This document shows, piece after piece, positions 36,136-44,349 of a stretch of DNA of 64,000 bases. This DNA comes from Christiangramia flava JLT2011 (lineage in GTDB: Bacteria; Bacteroidota; Bacteroidia; Flavobacteriales; Flavobacteriaceae): NCBI RefSeq assembly GCF_001951155.1, contig NZ_CP016359.1, positions 3,000,001 through 3,064,000 on the forward strand. The letters run 5' to 3'. Below the pieces are notes generated by a model. The model did not search any database. It saw only the letters and a program-made list of their open reading frames with translations, and had not been told where the DNA came from. How positions within the stretch are numbered: the stretch's first letter is position 1; the number at the start of each line of letters is the position of its first letter. Position numbers and translations under genes: made by a program.

Positions 36136-36699
36136 TTATCTTATTTTGTCTAGGGGTGTTCTTACTCCCATTTTTTCCTTATACATTTTCATGGTACAAC
36201 CAGTTTCATTCTTAAATTGACGTGATAAACCAGATAGATTACTATACCCTAGGAGATATGCTATTTGAGTAAAGTTTAATTTGCCCATTTCAATTAGTTC
36301 TTTTGTTCTTTCTATTTTTAATAAAAGAGCATAACGCTCAATAGTTTGTTTAAATACATTTGAAAAATTATCACTAATCACACTATACGTTTTAGGAATA
36401 TTAGAACTCAAGAAACTTGATAAATTAGTACTTAAATCTGAATTATATATATAATTTATTATCCATCTCTTTGTTTGCTCTCCAAGAATTTCTTCTTCAC
36501 TTACAATAATTTCAAATTCATTTCCTACAATTATTTGCTCGATAATTGAACGATTTATTTTTTTAGGGCTATAATTGATTACAACTTTACCTAATTGAAT
36601 ATCTACTACTTTGGCTCCTGTTGCACTAAACTCATTATTTAAAACTTTTAAACAACGGCTACAAATCCTCCCTTTTATTTTAAACTCTTGTGTTATCAT
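36136..36699 (-). CDS. AraC-family regulator with HMA-like CxxC N-terminus
   Basis: 187 residues. Residues 1-70 read EFKIKGRICSRCLKVLNNEF...VVDIQLGKVVINYSPKKI, a ferredoxin-like fold with a CxxC as in HMA metal-binding domains. The C-terminal 100 residues form an AraC HTH (FTQIAYLLGYSNLSGLSRQFKNETGCTMKMYKEKM). A metal-sensing transcription factor placed at the head of the multicopper oxidase operon is the natural reading. A decayed copy of its 3' end lies at about 38530-38640. Confidence 0.85.
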   Translation of the reverse strand: MITQEFKIKGRICSRCLKVLNNEFSATGAKVVDIQLGKVVINYSPKKINRSIIEQIIVGNEFEIIVSEEEILGEQTKRWIINYIYNSDLSTNLSSFLSSNIPKTYSVISDNFSNVFKQTIERYALLLKIERTKELIEMGKLNFTQIAYLLGYSNLSGLSRQFKNETGCTMKMYKEKMGVRTPLDKIR

Positions 36700-36974
36700 A
36701 TGTAACTGTTTTTTTTCTTTTTTTTCTTCAAACTCCTATCTACAATAATCTTCTTATCTGGAAAATATTATTTTCTAAATCTCTATAATATATGTTTGGC
36801 ATTGGCAGCTGCCGAATTATTTGGTATCAAATTTTTATCTCAAATTGAGATTTTGATATAAGCTATTCACTGTTTAAAAACGATTTAATAATTGTATCAG
36901 TGAATGTCTAAATACTTTAATTATCCTAACAGAAAATATCCATTGGATAATATAAGATTAACAGTAAAAAAAAA
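36700..36974. promoter_or_regulatory. Promoter gap upstream of the AraC-type gene
   Basis: A strong imperfect dyad: TTGGTATCAAA (36821-36831) with TTTTTATCTCAA opposite TTGAGA and TTTTGATATAA (36845-36861). The half-site TTGGTATCAAA is the same as at 14672 before the amidase. Otherwise AT-rich with no ORF. Confidence 0.4.
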
Positions 36975-37388
36975 TCAAATTAAATAAGTCTCGTCAATCT
37001 TGTAGATTTGTCTGACGACCAGTGGTGGAGCGTAATCTCTATATAAGGATTTTGTTTCCCTTAAACCTTCAAAAAGATTTATATAACTGTAAACAAATGA
37101 TGCAATAAATAATTGTTGATTTAAAGTGAGCGTGTAAGCTGATAATTGCAATTCATCTTGACCGTCAATACTTATTTGTACATCATTACAACAATCCTTT
37201 TTCGCAATTGAGCAACCCTCAATTGAAGGACCCTCCATTTCCATTCCACAAGTACCTACCTTTTCAAAAATTGCAGCATCAACCAAAGTATCACCGCAAT
37301 AATGCATATCAATAGTAAATGACATTGTAGAAAGAAGTACTACAATAGCTGTTAGAAAAGATGATATTTTGCGATATGACTGTTTCAT
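36975..37388 (-). CDS. HYC_CC_PP family protein
   Basis: 137 residues from the ATG at 37388 (MKQSYRKISSFLTAIVVLLS). A longer frame to 37451 adds an unlikely hydrophobic leader. Signal helix, then TIDMHYCGDTLVD, KKDCCNDVQ and RDYAPPLVV, the three motifs that name the HYC_CC_PP family of Bacteroidota. The Cys/His-rich secreted protein is often found with copper genes and may bind Cu or Zn. A decayed copy of its N-terminal half lies at about 38640-38800. Confidence 0.85.
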   Translation of the reverse strand: MKQSYRKISSFLTAIVVLLSTMSFTIDMHYCGDTLVDAAIFEKVGTCGMEMEGPSIEGCSIAKKDCCNDVQISIDGQDELQLSAYTLTLNQQLFIASFVYSYINLFEGLRETKSLYRDYAPPLVVRQIYKIDETYLI

Positions 37389-37439
37389 TAGAAATGCTAA
37401 AATACATAAAATCCAGTAATTTATGTTAAAAAATGTTAA

Positions 37440-37660
37440 AACAAAAATCATCTTAGTTTAAAAATCGATTTAACACCTCTATATGCATAATTGCAGCAAT
37501 GATAGGGCAATATGTAGATTCGTATTTGGGAAGGTTTACGATGGATGTAACAGCAGGATTATCTTAGTTGTTTATGATTAAGCGAACTTCATCTTTCGAT
37601 AAAGGGGTAAATATTTGTTGGAAGCTTATCTTTTTGAATGCATTGGCAAGCAATTAATTG
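37440..37660 (-). pseudogene. Fossil fragment of the coupling-protein gene
   Basis: From AAAAATCATCTTAGTTTAAA (37447) the sequence follows the 3' end of the coupling-protein gene (38829 onward). It then jumps to match 39397-39560 (GTGCATAATTGCAGC-GATGATAGG, CAGCAGGATTATC, GGCATTGGC) with many changes and stops. It is an internally deleted, decayed copy of the gene at 38832-40277. Confidence 0.75.
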
Positions 37661-37746
37661 CTGTATTTTTTTGTTTTATACAATTTAGCAGATAATTAAT
37701 TTTAAACCCAAAGTTTTTTTTAATTGCTTTTAATCAATTACAATGG

Positions 37747-38292
37747 CTATAATTTGAAGCCTAATCCAAGCCCAATAGTAGTAGTACTATAACCATCAAA
37801 TCGCTGGTCGTAAAAAAGTGTAGGCATCAAATAAAAGTCGGTACCAATCTCGTATTCGTATTCTAAGCCTATACGTGCCAAACCAAATGATTCATTTTGC
37901 TCCACCTCAATCCCTGGTCCCACAGTTAAAACTAAACTGTTGGATATATAGTAGAGTGCATCTAAAGTAAATACAAGCGGATATTTCCGCTCGATTTCTT
38001 CATTATTATTGCGGCGCACAATCACAAAATTGTCAGCCCTAATATCGCTATGTAGTCCAATACCCAATTTATGATTTAACCTATAACCTATGTTCAGCCC
38101 CCAAGAAGGAACAAAAAGTTGGTTGCCCTTCCCATTGCTGCCAATGTAAGTGTGACTTATAACGCCAGAGATGTGCCACCTTTTTTCAAATGATTCACTT
38201 TCATTTTGTGTACTTGTCTGATTCTGTTCTTGTGCTGTAACAGTGATGCTATATAGCAGCAATAGCAAAAAGTTAATTGAAATTTTAAACAT
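37747..38292 (-). CDS. Outer-membrane beta-barrel protein
   Basis: 181 residues. Signal peptide (ISINFLLLLLYSITVTAQ), short polar stretch, then alternating strands (WHISGVISHTYIG, LNIGYRLNHKLGIGLHSDI, LARIGLEYEYEIGTDF) ending in GLGLGFKL with terminal hydrophobics, as in small outer-membrane barrels of about eight strands. Role unknown. It sits exactly between the two halves of a duplication scar and so may be the last piece of cargo inserted. Confidence 0.75.
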   Translation of the reverse strand: MFKISINFLLLLLYSITVTAQEQNQTSTQNESESFEKRWHISGVISHTYIGSNGKGNQLFVPSWGLNIGYRLNHKLGIGLHSDIRADNFVIVRRNNNEEIERKYPLVFTLDALYYISNSLVLTVGPGIEVEQNESFGLARIGLEYEYEIGTDFYLMPTLFYDQRFDGYSTTTIGLGLGFKL

Positions 38293-38457
38293 ATTATAGA
38301 AGTTTTATATGGTATAGATTATTTAAGTTTCCCAAACGAGAGAAGCAATTGATTTTTTCAGGCCTGTAACACACTGAAATAATATGAACTGCTTTTATTT
38401 CCTCCAATTTTACATTATTTTTCGTTTTATTAAATCTTTGTTATAATCATTAAATTT

Positions 38458-38831
38458 TGGTAAATGGTAAAGGTATTTATACGACATTTTTACTATTTAT
38501 TCTTTTTCAAGATTTTTTTATCTTATTTTGTCTAAGGGTGTTCTTACTCCCTTTTTTCCTTATATTTATTCATTGTATCACCAGTTTCCTGATTGAATTG
38601 ACGTGATAACTCTGATAAATTATATACCCTAAGAATACCTATCTTTTCAAAAATTGCAGCATCAACCAAAGTATCACCACAATAATGCATATCAATAGTA
38701 AATTAAATTGTAGATAAATTACTATAACAGCTATTAAAAAAGAATGATATTTTGCGATATGGCTGTTTAATTTGAGGTGGAAAGATACATAAAACCTAAA
38801 TGGTTGATGTCAAAAAATGTTAAATCAAAAA
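38458..38831 (-). pseudogene. Decayed chimeric copy of AraC-gene end and HYC_CC_PP gene
   Basis: 38458-38635 is similar to 36071-36250 (junction of AlbA_2 gene and AraC gene, including TTATCTTATTTTGTCTA-GGGTGTTCTTACTCCC). At about 38640 it switches to similarity with 37257-37470 (HYC_CC_PP N-terminal half, TTTTCAAAAATTGCAGCATC). Stops and indels break every frame. It runs straight into the 3' end of the intact coupling-protein gene. Confidence 0.8.
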
Positions 38832-40277
38832 TCATTTTAGTTTAAAAACCGATTTAACTTCTCTATAAATTCGTTCAAAATTGAGCTTTAATTCATCAGT
38901 TGTGAAATGTTGATGAGGATTTGGTATTTCTCTTTGAATCGCTTGTAGTTTAAATTGAACTCTTTTATCCTCGCCATCAGCAAAAGTTATAAACTCGCCT
39001 TGTTTTAGACGGAAAAACACATCTGCCCTACGTTTAGAAACTTCTTTTTCGCCTGTGGTAATTCTCGTATCAAAATTTAGATTGTGCCCACGATTTATAC
39101 TTGTGGTTTCCATACGGACAATTTCAAAGAAACGCTCATAGTATTTTGCGGTATCAGGGTCATTGACCTTTCCGAAAAACTGATAGGAAAGATTGCTCAA
39201 AATAGCCTTACTCGCTTTGTCTCCATATAGCATATCATTCTGTATTTTATCCTGCATCACGTAAATTGTGGCAATATCATAGCTTCTTAAAGTTGCGGGA
39301 ATGCGGTGCATATTAAGTAGTTTTATGGTTGGGGCTTCTTCCATCATTAAAAATGACGACTGTTGACCTCTCACGCTCATTTGCTTGATGACTGTGTGCA
39401 TAATTGCAGCGATGATAGGCGAGTAAGCCGATTCATATTTGGGATGGTTCACGATGCAGATAACAGCAGGATTATCCTTGCTGTTAATATTCAATGGCAC
39501 TTCATCTTTTGACAAAGCCATAAACAACTGTTGTGAACCTATCTTTTTAAAGGCATTGGCCAATGTGCTTTTTACACCTGCCGTTTGCTTGTCAGAGTCC
39601 ATTCCGTTGATAAAAGCACTTGCCATACTTCGGGAAGTGATATTTGAGCTCACAAAAGCAACCAACTGTTTGGTAGCCATAGATTGAAAAATAGCAATCA
39701 AATGGGGCAGGGTGCAATATTGAGGATAGGACGTTTTTAGTTTCCAAATCATCCCACCCATCAAACCTTCTACAGCATCACTGAAGAATTTTGTGGTACT
39801 GTTTGTATTGGATTCGTTGAACTCCAAAAGGTTTTCAATAAGTACCTTGGATAATTCATTCACACTTTCCTCATTGGGTAAATATCTTGGGGCAATGGGG
39901 TTTACACGATAATGGATTTGGTCAAAAGCAATGGTATAGAATTTTACATCCTTTTCTTTAAATAATGGGTAGGCAATTTCGGTAAGTTCAAAATCTTTAT
40001 AATCGTGTATAATACCACAAAACTGGTGTTTGTTAAAATGTTGTAAAAAATTATAGATAACACTTTCCGTTTTACCGCTTCCCGCAGAGCCAATAATCGA
40101 TGCACCTCGCTTGATATTTTCGATTTTAAATTTTCCGCGTTGAAGTTTAAAGCGTACCTGATATTTCTTATCTCCGTTTATGGGTTCTTCCTGATGAAGA
40201 AACACATATAAAACTGTACTGACAAACAATACCGGAACAACAATAAAAAGGATGATATGTGGTATTGACATACTCAT
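38832..40277 (-). CDS. mobC: Type IV coupling protein (VirD4/TraG family; MobC of CTnDOT-like elements)
   Basis: 481 residues. One or two N-terminal membrane helices (IILFIVVPVLFVSTVLYVFL), Walker A GSAGSGKTESVIYNF near residue 65, Walker B SFLMMEEAPTIKL, and later IYVMQDKIQNDML and ILSNLSYQFFGKV. It links the relaxosome to the secretion channel. Its start overlaps the relaxase stop by four bases. The C-terminal end abuts the duplication scar. Confidence 0.9.
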   Translation of the reverse strand: MSMSIPHIILFIVVPVLFVSTVLYVFLHQEEPINGDKKYQVRFKLQRGKFKIENIKRGASIIGSAGSGKTESVIYNFLQHFNKHQFCGIIHDYKDFELTEIAYPLFKEKDVKFYTIAFDQIHYRVNPIAPRYLPNEESVNELSKVLIENLLEFNESNTNSTTKFFSDAVEGLMGGMIWKLKTSYPQYCTLPHLIAIFQSMATKQLVAFVSSNITSRSMASAFINGMDSDKQTAGVKSTLANAFKKIGSQQLFMALSKDEVPLNINSKDNPAVICIVNHPKYESAYSPIIAAIMHTVIKQMSVRGQQSSFLMMEEAPTIKLLNMHRIPATLRSYDIATIYVMQDKIQNDMLYGDKASKAILSNLSYQFFGKVNDPDTAKYYERFFEIVRMETTSINRGHNLNFDTRITTGEKEVSKRRADVFFRLKQGEFITFADGEDKRVQFKLQAIQREIPNPHQHFTTDELKLNFERIYREVKSVFKLK

Positions 40278-41302
40278 ATCCCAATAGAACCCGACTGTAT
40301 GGCTCGGTCGATTCCCTTTTTAAATTTGTTGATTATCTTCAATGCCAACTGTACTTTGTTTGTTGGAATATTCATTATGGGTACACCAGATTTGGCAAGT
40401 ATTTTATAGGCAGTTGCCTTTTCATTGGTTGGCATTCCCGAAAGAATTGAGAAATACAACTTTGGATTTTTCAGGAATGTTTTACGTGCCTTATAAGTTT
40501 CAACATAGTTTCTTTTGTACTGAAATAAAGAATCAAAAGTCTTTTCAGAAGCCTTAAAGAATTTGTCCCTGTCAAAACCACGTTTTACAGGTTTGCCATT
40601 AAAAACGGTTTCCGAAGCTTTGTATTTGCTTCCTGGGGATAAACTGTATTTATTGGACATATCCTTTCTGCTCACAATAATATGAATATGGCTTTGAGAG
40701 CCTCCTTTCGGCATTCCTCTAACAATACGTTTTCCATCTTGTTGATGTGGTGCTTCTTTTTCCAATCGGGACATCGTTTGATGTAATTTTCTGATGTTTC
40801 CTTCCAATTCGCCACTTTCAATTTTTCGGATATCGTTCTTAATTTGAAGTATCTTGGTGGCATAAGGTTGATTTTCCTGAATTTGTTTGTCCGTTCCCTT
40901 ATACGTTCGTTGATGCTCAATTTTGGCGTAGTATTTAATGTCATCTACGGTAACAGCTCGTCCGTTTATTTCACGATTGAAAGATTTAGCATACTCCTTC
41001 ATCAGTTCTCGGGTGTACTGTTTTAGTTCTTCGGAATGATTTTGCAACCGCTTCAATTCATAGGCACTCGGATTGACCGTAATGGAATAAAATTTAGGTT
41101 CGGTCTTTTTGAGTTTAGCGGTATTTCCGTCGATTTCTTTGACGACTTCCTTTCCTGATATTTCTTCGCCATATTGGTTAAAAAAATGTTCCATCTCATC
41201 AATGGATTTTCCTTCATTCTCTTTTTCGAGATACGCGACAAAATCGGAAACGCTCTGTGTAAAATTACCGTCCAATGTCTGTTTGGTTACCGTGATATAC
41301 AT
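40274..41302 (-). CDS. mobB: MobB-type relaxase (DUF5712 family)
   Basis: 342 residues from the ATG at 41302 (MYITVTKQTLDG), two bases after the upstream stop; a longer frame to 41335 overlaps the neighbour and is less likely. The C-terminal half contains the HUH motif GGSQSHIHIIVSRKD and DIKYYAKIEHQRTY. This family replaces classical relaxases in Bacteroidota elements: nicking at oriT and piloting the strand. The middle region is helical and charged. Confidence 0.85.
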   Translation of the reverse strand: MYITVTKQTLDGNFTQSVSDFVAYLEKENEGKSIDEMEHFFNQYGEEISGKEVVKEIDGNTAKLKKTEPKFYSITVNPSAYELKRLQNHSEELKQYTRELMKEYAKSFNREINGRAVTVDDIKYYAKIEHQRTYKGTDKQIQENQPYATKILQIKNDIRKIESGELEGNIRKLHQTMSRLEKEAPHQQDGKRIVRGMPKGGSQSHIHIIVSRKDMSNKYSLSPGSKYKASETVFNGKPVKRGFDRDKFFKASEKTFDSLFQYKRNYVETYKARKTFLKNPKLYFSILSGMPTNEKATAYKILAKSGVPIMNIPTNKVQLALKIINKFKKGIDRAIQSGSIGI

Positions 41303-41303
41303 T

Positions 41304-41852
41304 TTATATTTTTTGTTTAATGTTTTCAAATTCATCTTTGCTCAAATCCACTTTTAAATATCCTCCTCCAAAACTGCCTTTTACATAAGTGGTCTTACTG
41401 ATGATTTTTTCTAAATCATATTTTACCGAATGGAATTGTTGTTGAACTTCTTCGTATCGATTTCGGTAGTGGTTCAGTTCCTCGTTTTCCGTAATCAGTT
41501 CCTGTTGTTCAAATTCAAATATTTCTTCTTGTGGGGCTGCCTCATTTGGATTTTCTTGGAAAAGCAATTCCAACATTGCATTGGTGGGCTTGGTCTGGTT
41601 TTTTTCAATATCTCTAATAATGGCAACCAGAGCGTTGATGCGTTTTTTGAGGCTATTCTCCAAGGTCTGCATATTCGCACCCAAAGATTCATTTGGGGAT
41701 AGCTCGTTCAAATCAAAAAAGTTCATCATTGTTTCCAGCGCATCGGTGTGCGAACGTGAAATTCTTTTGGAAAATTTCCGAAAACGAGTTGCCACATTAG
41801 GTTTAATACTAATGGCAGAAAAACTGTATTTCTTTTGATGATTTGAACTCAT
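41304..41852 (-). CDS. BfmA/BtgA-type mobilisation accessory protein (MobA position)
   Basis: 182 residues. N-terminal ribbon-like start (KYSFSAISIKPNVATRFRKFSKRIS), which fits an oriT-binding accessory protein, followed by a long coiled coil (QELITENEELNHYRNRYEEVQQQFHSVKYDLEKII). It is the first gene of the mob operon; the relaxase follows at once. It should bind the oriT-like region immediately upstream. Confidence 0.8.
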   Translation of the reverse strand: MSSNHQKKYSFSAISIKPNVATRFRKFSKRISRSHTDALETMMNFFDLNELSPNESLGANMQTLENSLKKRINALVAIIRDIEKNQTKPTNAMLELLFQENPNEAAPQEEIFEFEQQELITENEELNHYRNRYEEVQQQFHSVKYDLEKIISKTTYVKGSFGGGYLKVDLSKDEFENIKQKI

Positions 41853-42341
41853 TTACTGTAAAAAATTGCCGTTTTATAGGGGGTTCAAAAGGATTTACTG
41901 TAAAACTTTATTATTCTTCTATCTTATATAAACAGTAATTATTTGAATATCAAATAACTACAACTAAAAACCAATCGTTAACACCGCCTTGGCGTGTTAC
42001 CCTCTTGCTTCTCCAAATTCGTCCCGCAGGGACAAAATTTTTCAAACAACCTGACTAAAAAGTCAGTTGCTTTTTTTCGGAATAGAAAATTCCGATATGT
42101 TTAATTTTTGGTGGGTATCATTATCGGCGAAAGTCAAATCAAAATGGGATAACGATACTTAAATTGATACTGCTTAACAGTCTTTTAAAGATATTCTATT
42201 TAGATATAATTCTGAAATACAGATTGTTTCCAATTGGTTTGTTTTGATACCAAAAAATAGGATTTTTATGAAAAAGTAAATTTAAGACGTCGAGTTTCAG
42301 AATAGTGGCTCTTAATATTGTGAAAAAATAAGACACAAAAA
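41853..42341. other. Candidate origin of transfer region of E2
   Basis: 489 non-coding bases upstream of the mob operon, rich in hairpins: AACACCGCC-TTGGCG-TGTTA (41981-41998), GTCCC-GCA-GGGAC, AACCTGACT-AAAA-AGTCAGTT, CGGAAT-AGAAA-ATTCCG. The block 41979-42009, ending GTGTTACCCTCTTGCT, matches E1 at 2905-2934. Also holds one inverted copy of the integrase-upstream motif (42128-42140) and TTTTGATACCAA (42242-42253). Confidence 0.6.
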
Positions 42342-42342
42342 A

Positions 42343-42371
42343 AGACCTCTGAAAGTTCAAAGGTCTAAATT
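42343..42371 (-). terminator. Terminator after the 65-residue gene
   Basis: AGACCT (42343-42348)/AGGTCT (42361-42366). Minus-strand tail TTTTTTTGTG. Confidence 0.7.
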
Positions 42372-42383
42372 CTTGTTTTCAAT

Positions 42384-42581
42384 TTAGATGTTAAAAACGT
42401 AGGTATATGTATATAGGTTTTTTATCGCTTCTTCGTCCAATATAGTGTCATAATCTATATGATGTTTATTGGCGTAGGCTTTTAGGTCATTCCCAAATCT
42501 GCTCTCTATTTCTTCTTTTGAAACGGAAAGCAGATGCTGTTGGGTTTCGTCATCGAGGTTGTTATAATTCAGATAAATCAT
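42384..42581 (-). CDS. Small conserved-looking element protein (65 aa)
   Basis: Acidic, Tyr/Asn-rich small protein (MIYLNYNNLDDETQQHLLSVSKEEIESRFG). It lies 11 bases downstream of the DUF6876 gene and is followed by a good terminator, so it is probably the last gene of an ssb-side operon. No domain recognised. The intact frame and operon position support it as real. Confidence 0.65.
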   Translation of the reverse strand: MIYLNYNNLDDETQQHLLSVSKEEIESRFGNDLKAYANKHHIDYDTILDEEAIKNLYTYTYVFNI

Positions 42582-42592
42582 AGCCTTTCATT

Positions 42593-42973
42593 TTAATATT
42601 CGCTTGTTAGCATCAGCGTATTATCCACAAAATATAAACGCAGTTCATCCAAAGGAAAATCCGTAAAGTTGTATCGATGTGTTTCTAATATATTACCATT
42701 TCCATCGCTGTAAATTATTTCAGCTTCATAGCCTGTATAATCCTGTTTTTCTTCCGATAGCCTTTTAAAATCTATTGTGATAAAATGACTTCGGTTCAAT
42801 AAACTTTTGGCAATTACAGAAACATCTGTGATGAGCCAAAAGCAGTCCGCTATATTGGCTAAATATTTCAATCCGTTTGTAAATCGCGTGCGTATCAATG
42901 GGATTTGATAGAACATTTCAGAACCGTGAAAATGTTGCAATCCTTCTTTTATTTCGTTAACTTGTGCTTTCAT
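42593..42973 (-). CDS. DUF6876 family protein
   Basis: 126 residues from the ATG at 42973 (MKAQVNEIKEGLQHFHGSEMFYQIP). Phrases YTDGVKYLA-like (FTNGLKYLANIADCFWLI) and HRYNFTDFPLDELRLYFVDNTLML are typical of DUF6876 proteins of Bacteroidota plasmids and elements. Soluble, function unknown. It lies in the ssb/DUF932 accessory block found near the mob end of such elements. Confidence 0.8.
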   Translation of the reverse strand: MKAQVNEIKEGLQHFHGSEMFYQIPLIRTRFTNGLKYLANIADCFWLITDVSVIAKSLLNRSHFITIDFKRLSEEKQDYTGYEAEIIYSDGNGNILETHRYNFTDFPLDELRLYFVDNTLMLTSEY

Positions 42974-43007
42974 TGTAATGTCTTTTTTAGAATTAATGAT
43001 GAAAAGA

Positions 43008-43050
43008 AGAGGGCACAAACTAATTGAAAACTGGTATTAGTGCCCTCTTT
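43008..43050 (-). terminator. Terminator after ssb
   Basis: AGAGGGCAC (43008-43016)/GTGCCCTCT (43040-43048), a strong 9-base stem just past the ssb stop. Overlaps the leader of the next gene. Confidence 0.7.
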
Positions 43051-43055
43051 ACTTT

Positions 43056-43391
43056 TTACTTACTACCTAATAATAGGATTTCATCGGCTACCACTTCGAT
43101 AACATAGCGTTGATTACCGTCTTTTGTAGTGTAGGTGCGTGTCTTTAGTTTTCCGACCACACCTATTTCTTTACCCTTATCGGCATACTTTTCGATAATG
43201 TCGGCAGTTTTGCCCCAAGCGACAACGGTGTGCCAATTGGTGTCCGTTTGCTTTTCGCCTTTACTGTCTTTGTAGTTTTCGTTAGTAGCCAATGACAATC
43301 GGGCTACTTTCTTACCACTTTCAAGGTTCGTAATGGTTGGCTCTTGTCCAACATTTCCAATTAACTGTACGTGATTTTTAATAGTACTCAT
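43056..43391 (-). CDS. ssb: Single-stranded DNA-binding protein
   Basis: 111 residues with the OB-fold phrases MSTIKNHVQLIGNVGQEPTI, RLSLATNENYKDSKGEKQTDTNWHTVVAWGKTADIIEKY and GVVGKLKTRTYTTKDGNQRY. It lacks the acidic C-terminal tail of housekeeping SSBs (ends LLLGSK), as is common in element-borne copies. It protects the transferred strand during conjugation. Confidence 0.93.
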   Translation of the reverse strand: MSTIKNHVQLIGNVGQEPTITNLESGKKVARLSLATNENYKDSKGEKQTDTNWHTVVAWGKTADIIEKYADKGKEIGVVGKLKTRTYTTKDGNQRYVIEVVADEILLLGSK

Positions 43392-44349
43392 AATACAAGG
43401 TTTTAAAAGATTAATATTTCCCTTTCATTTTAAACTGAATTAAATTTTAAGGGGTGTTTGTATGATTTCTTTCGTGCTCCGCACAATGGATGAAGTGGGT
43501 TTTGTCAAGACTTTTAGGGAACAAATCAGGTGTGTTTGCGACGTAGTAAAATCCTTGGATTTTCAAGGAAGTAGAAACCCTATTTTTCACTAAAACTTGT
43601 ATAGTCTTGACAAGTTCCATAATGGCATTAGCAATTCTTATAAAGTCATTTGTGGCGAGAGCGTACCGGCAGTTAAGCGAACAGAGCAAATGGGTTTATT
43701 TTAGAATTGGTTATGCCATACCTGTTTTTCGTTGTCCCGAAAAACAATAAAGGCTTCATCCATTATAAACCCCTTAAAATTTGTAAGGCAAAGGTTCGGT
43801 TTTTAAGAATTATCGAGCAAAGACCAAAGTAGGCTTTGCCGAGAATTCTGTTAAGAAAATCGAGGCTTTGAATTTCCGATGAGAAGCGGACTTGATTCAC
43901 GGTTTTGGCTCGGGAATGTAGCGCTCCAACCCAGCGCAGCGGGTAGGGGTAGCGGAATGGAAAGCCAAAAACGGGGATTGGGTCCAAGATTTTTTGTAGA
44001 GAGGCTCTTTGCCCGAAATGAAGCTTTTCGCGAAATGTAGCGGTAAAGTGCTGAACGGTTTATAAAACGTATTATTCTTTTGAAGTAGGATTTAAAGCGG
44101 ACATAACTTTAAAGATGTAGATTGAAATAGAGTTTGACCACTTCCCGAATTTTCTCGGGAATGAGTGGGCAAGTGGAATGGAAATCGGAATCTTTGAAGT
44201 TGTGTCCAAGACCTTTTTTGAGTGAAGCTCTTTTTCCGAAATGTAGAGCAACGAAATGTAGGGAAATGTGCTAAACGGAATAATATGGCAGAAGTATAAT
44301 TAAAAATCCAGTTTAGTTAGGTACTGGATAAACCTTTTACAATCTTTCC
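43392..44349. other. Long non-coding region with repeats
   Basis: Nearly 1 kb with higher GC than the rest of E2 and no convincing gene. It contains two diverged copies of a block of about 75 bases starting TTGGGTCCAAGATTTTTTG (43978) and TTGTGTCCAAGACCTTTTTT (44200) and ending AAGTGCTGAACGG and ATGTGCTAAACGG. E1 has a third copy at 2677. Other words repeat too (GAAGCGGAC, TTTTGGCTCGGG). It could be a structured RNA, a maintenance site or part of the replication origin. Confidence 0.5.
43447..43689 (-). CDS. Hypothetical ORF (80 aa), uncertain
   Basis: A frame starting MLCSLNCRYALATNDFIRIA with normal composition. No family is recognised, and it lies at the edge of the repeat-rich non-coding region. 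Kept only as a possibility. Confidence 0.25.
   Translation of the reverse strand: MLCSLNCRYALATNDFIRIANAIMELVKTIQVLVKNRVSTSLKIQGFYYVANTPDLFPKSLDKTHFIHCAEHERNHTNTP

Noticed and set aside
37747..38292. Missing TraO of the tra operon
   Set aside because: Size and barrel type are similar, but its position in the cargo scar and its sequence do not support TraO; kept as a generic outer-membrane protein.
43763..43987. 74-codon minus-strand frame in the E2 non-coding region
   Set aside because: It runs across the repeat blocks and lacks protein-like features; the frame is probably open by chance in GC-richer DNA.
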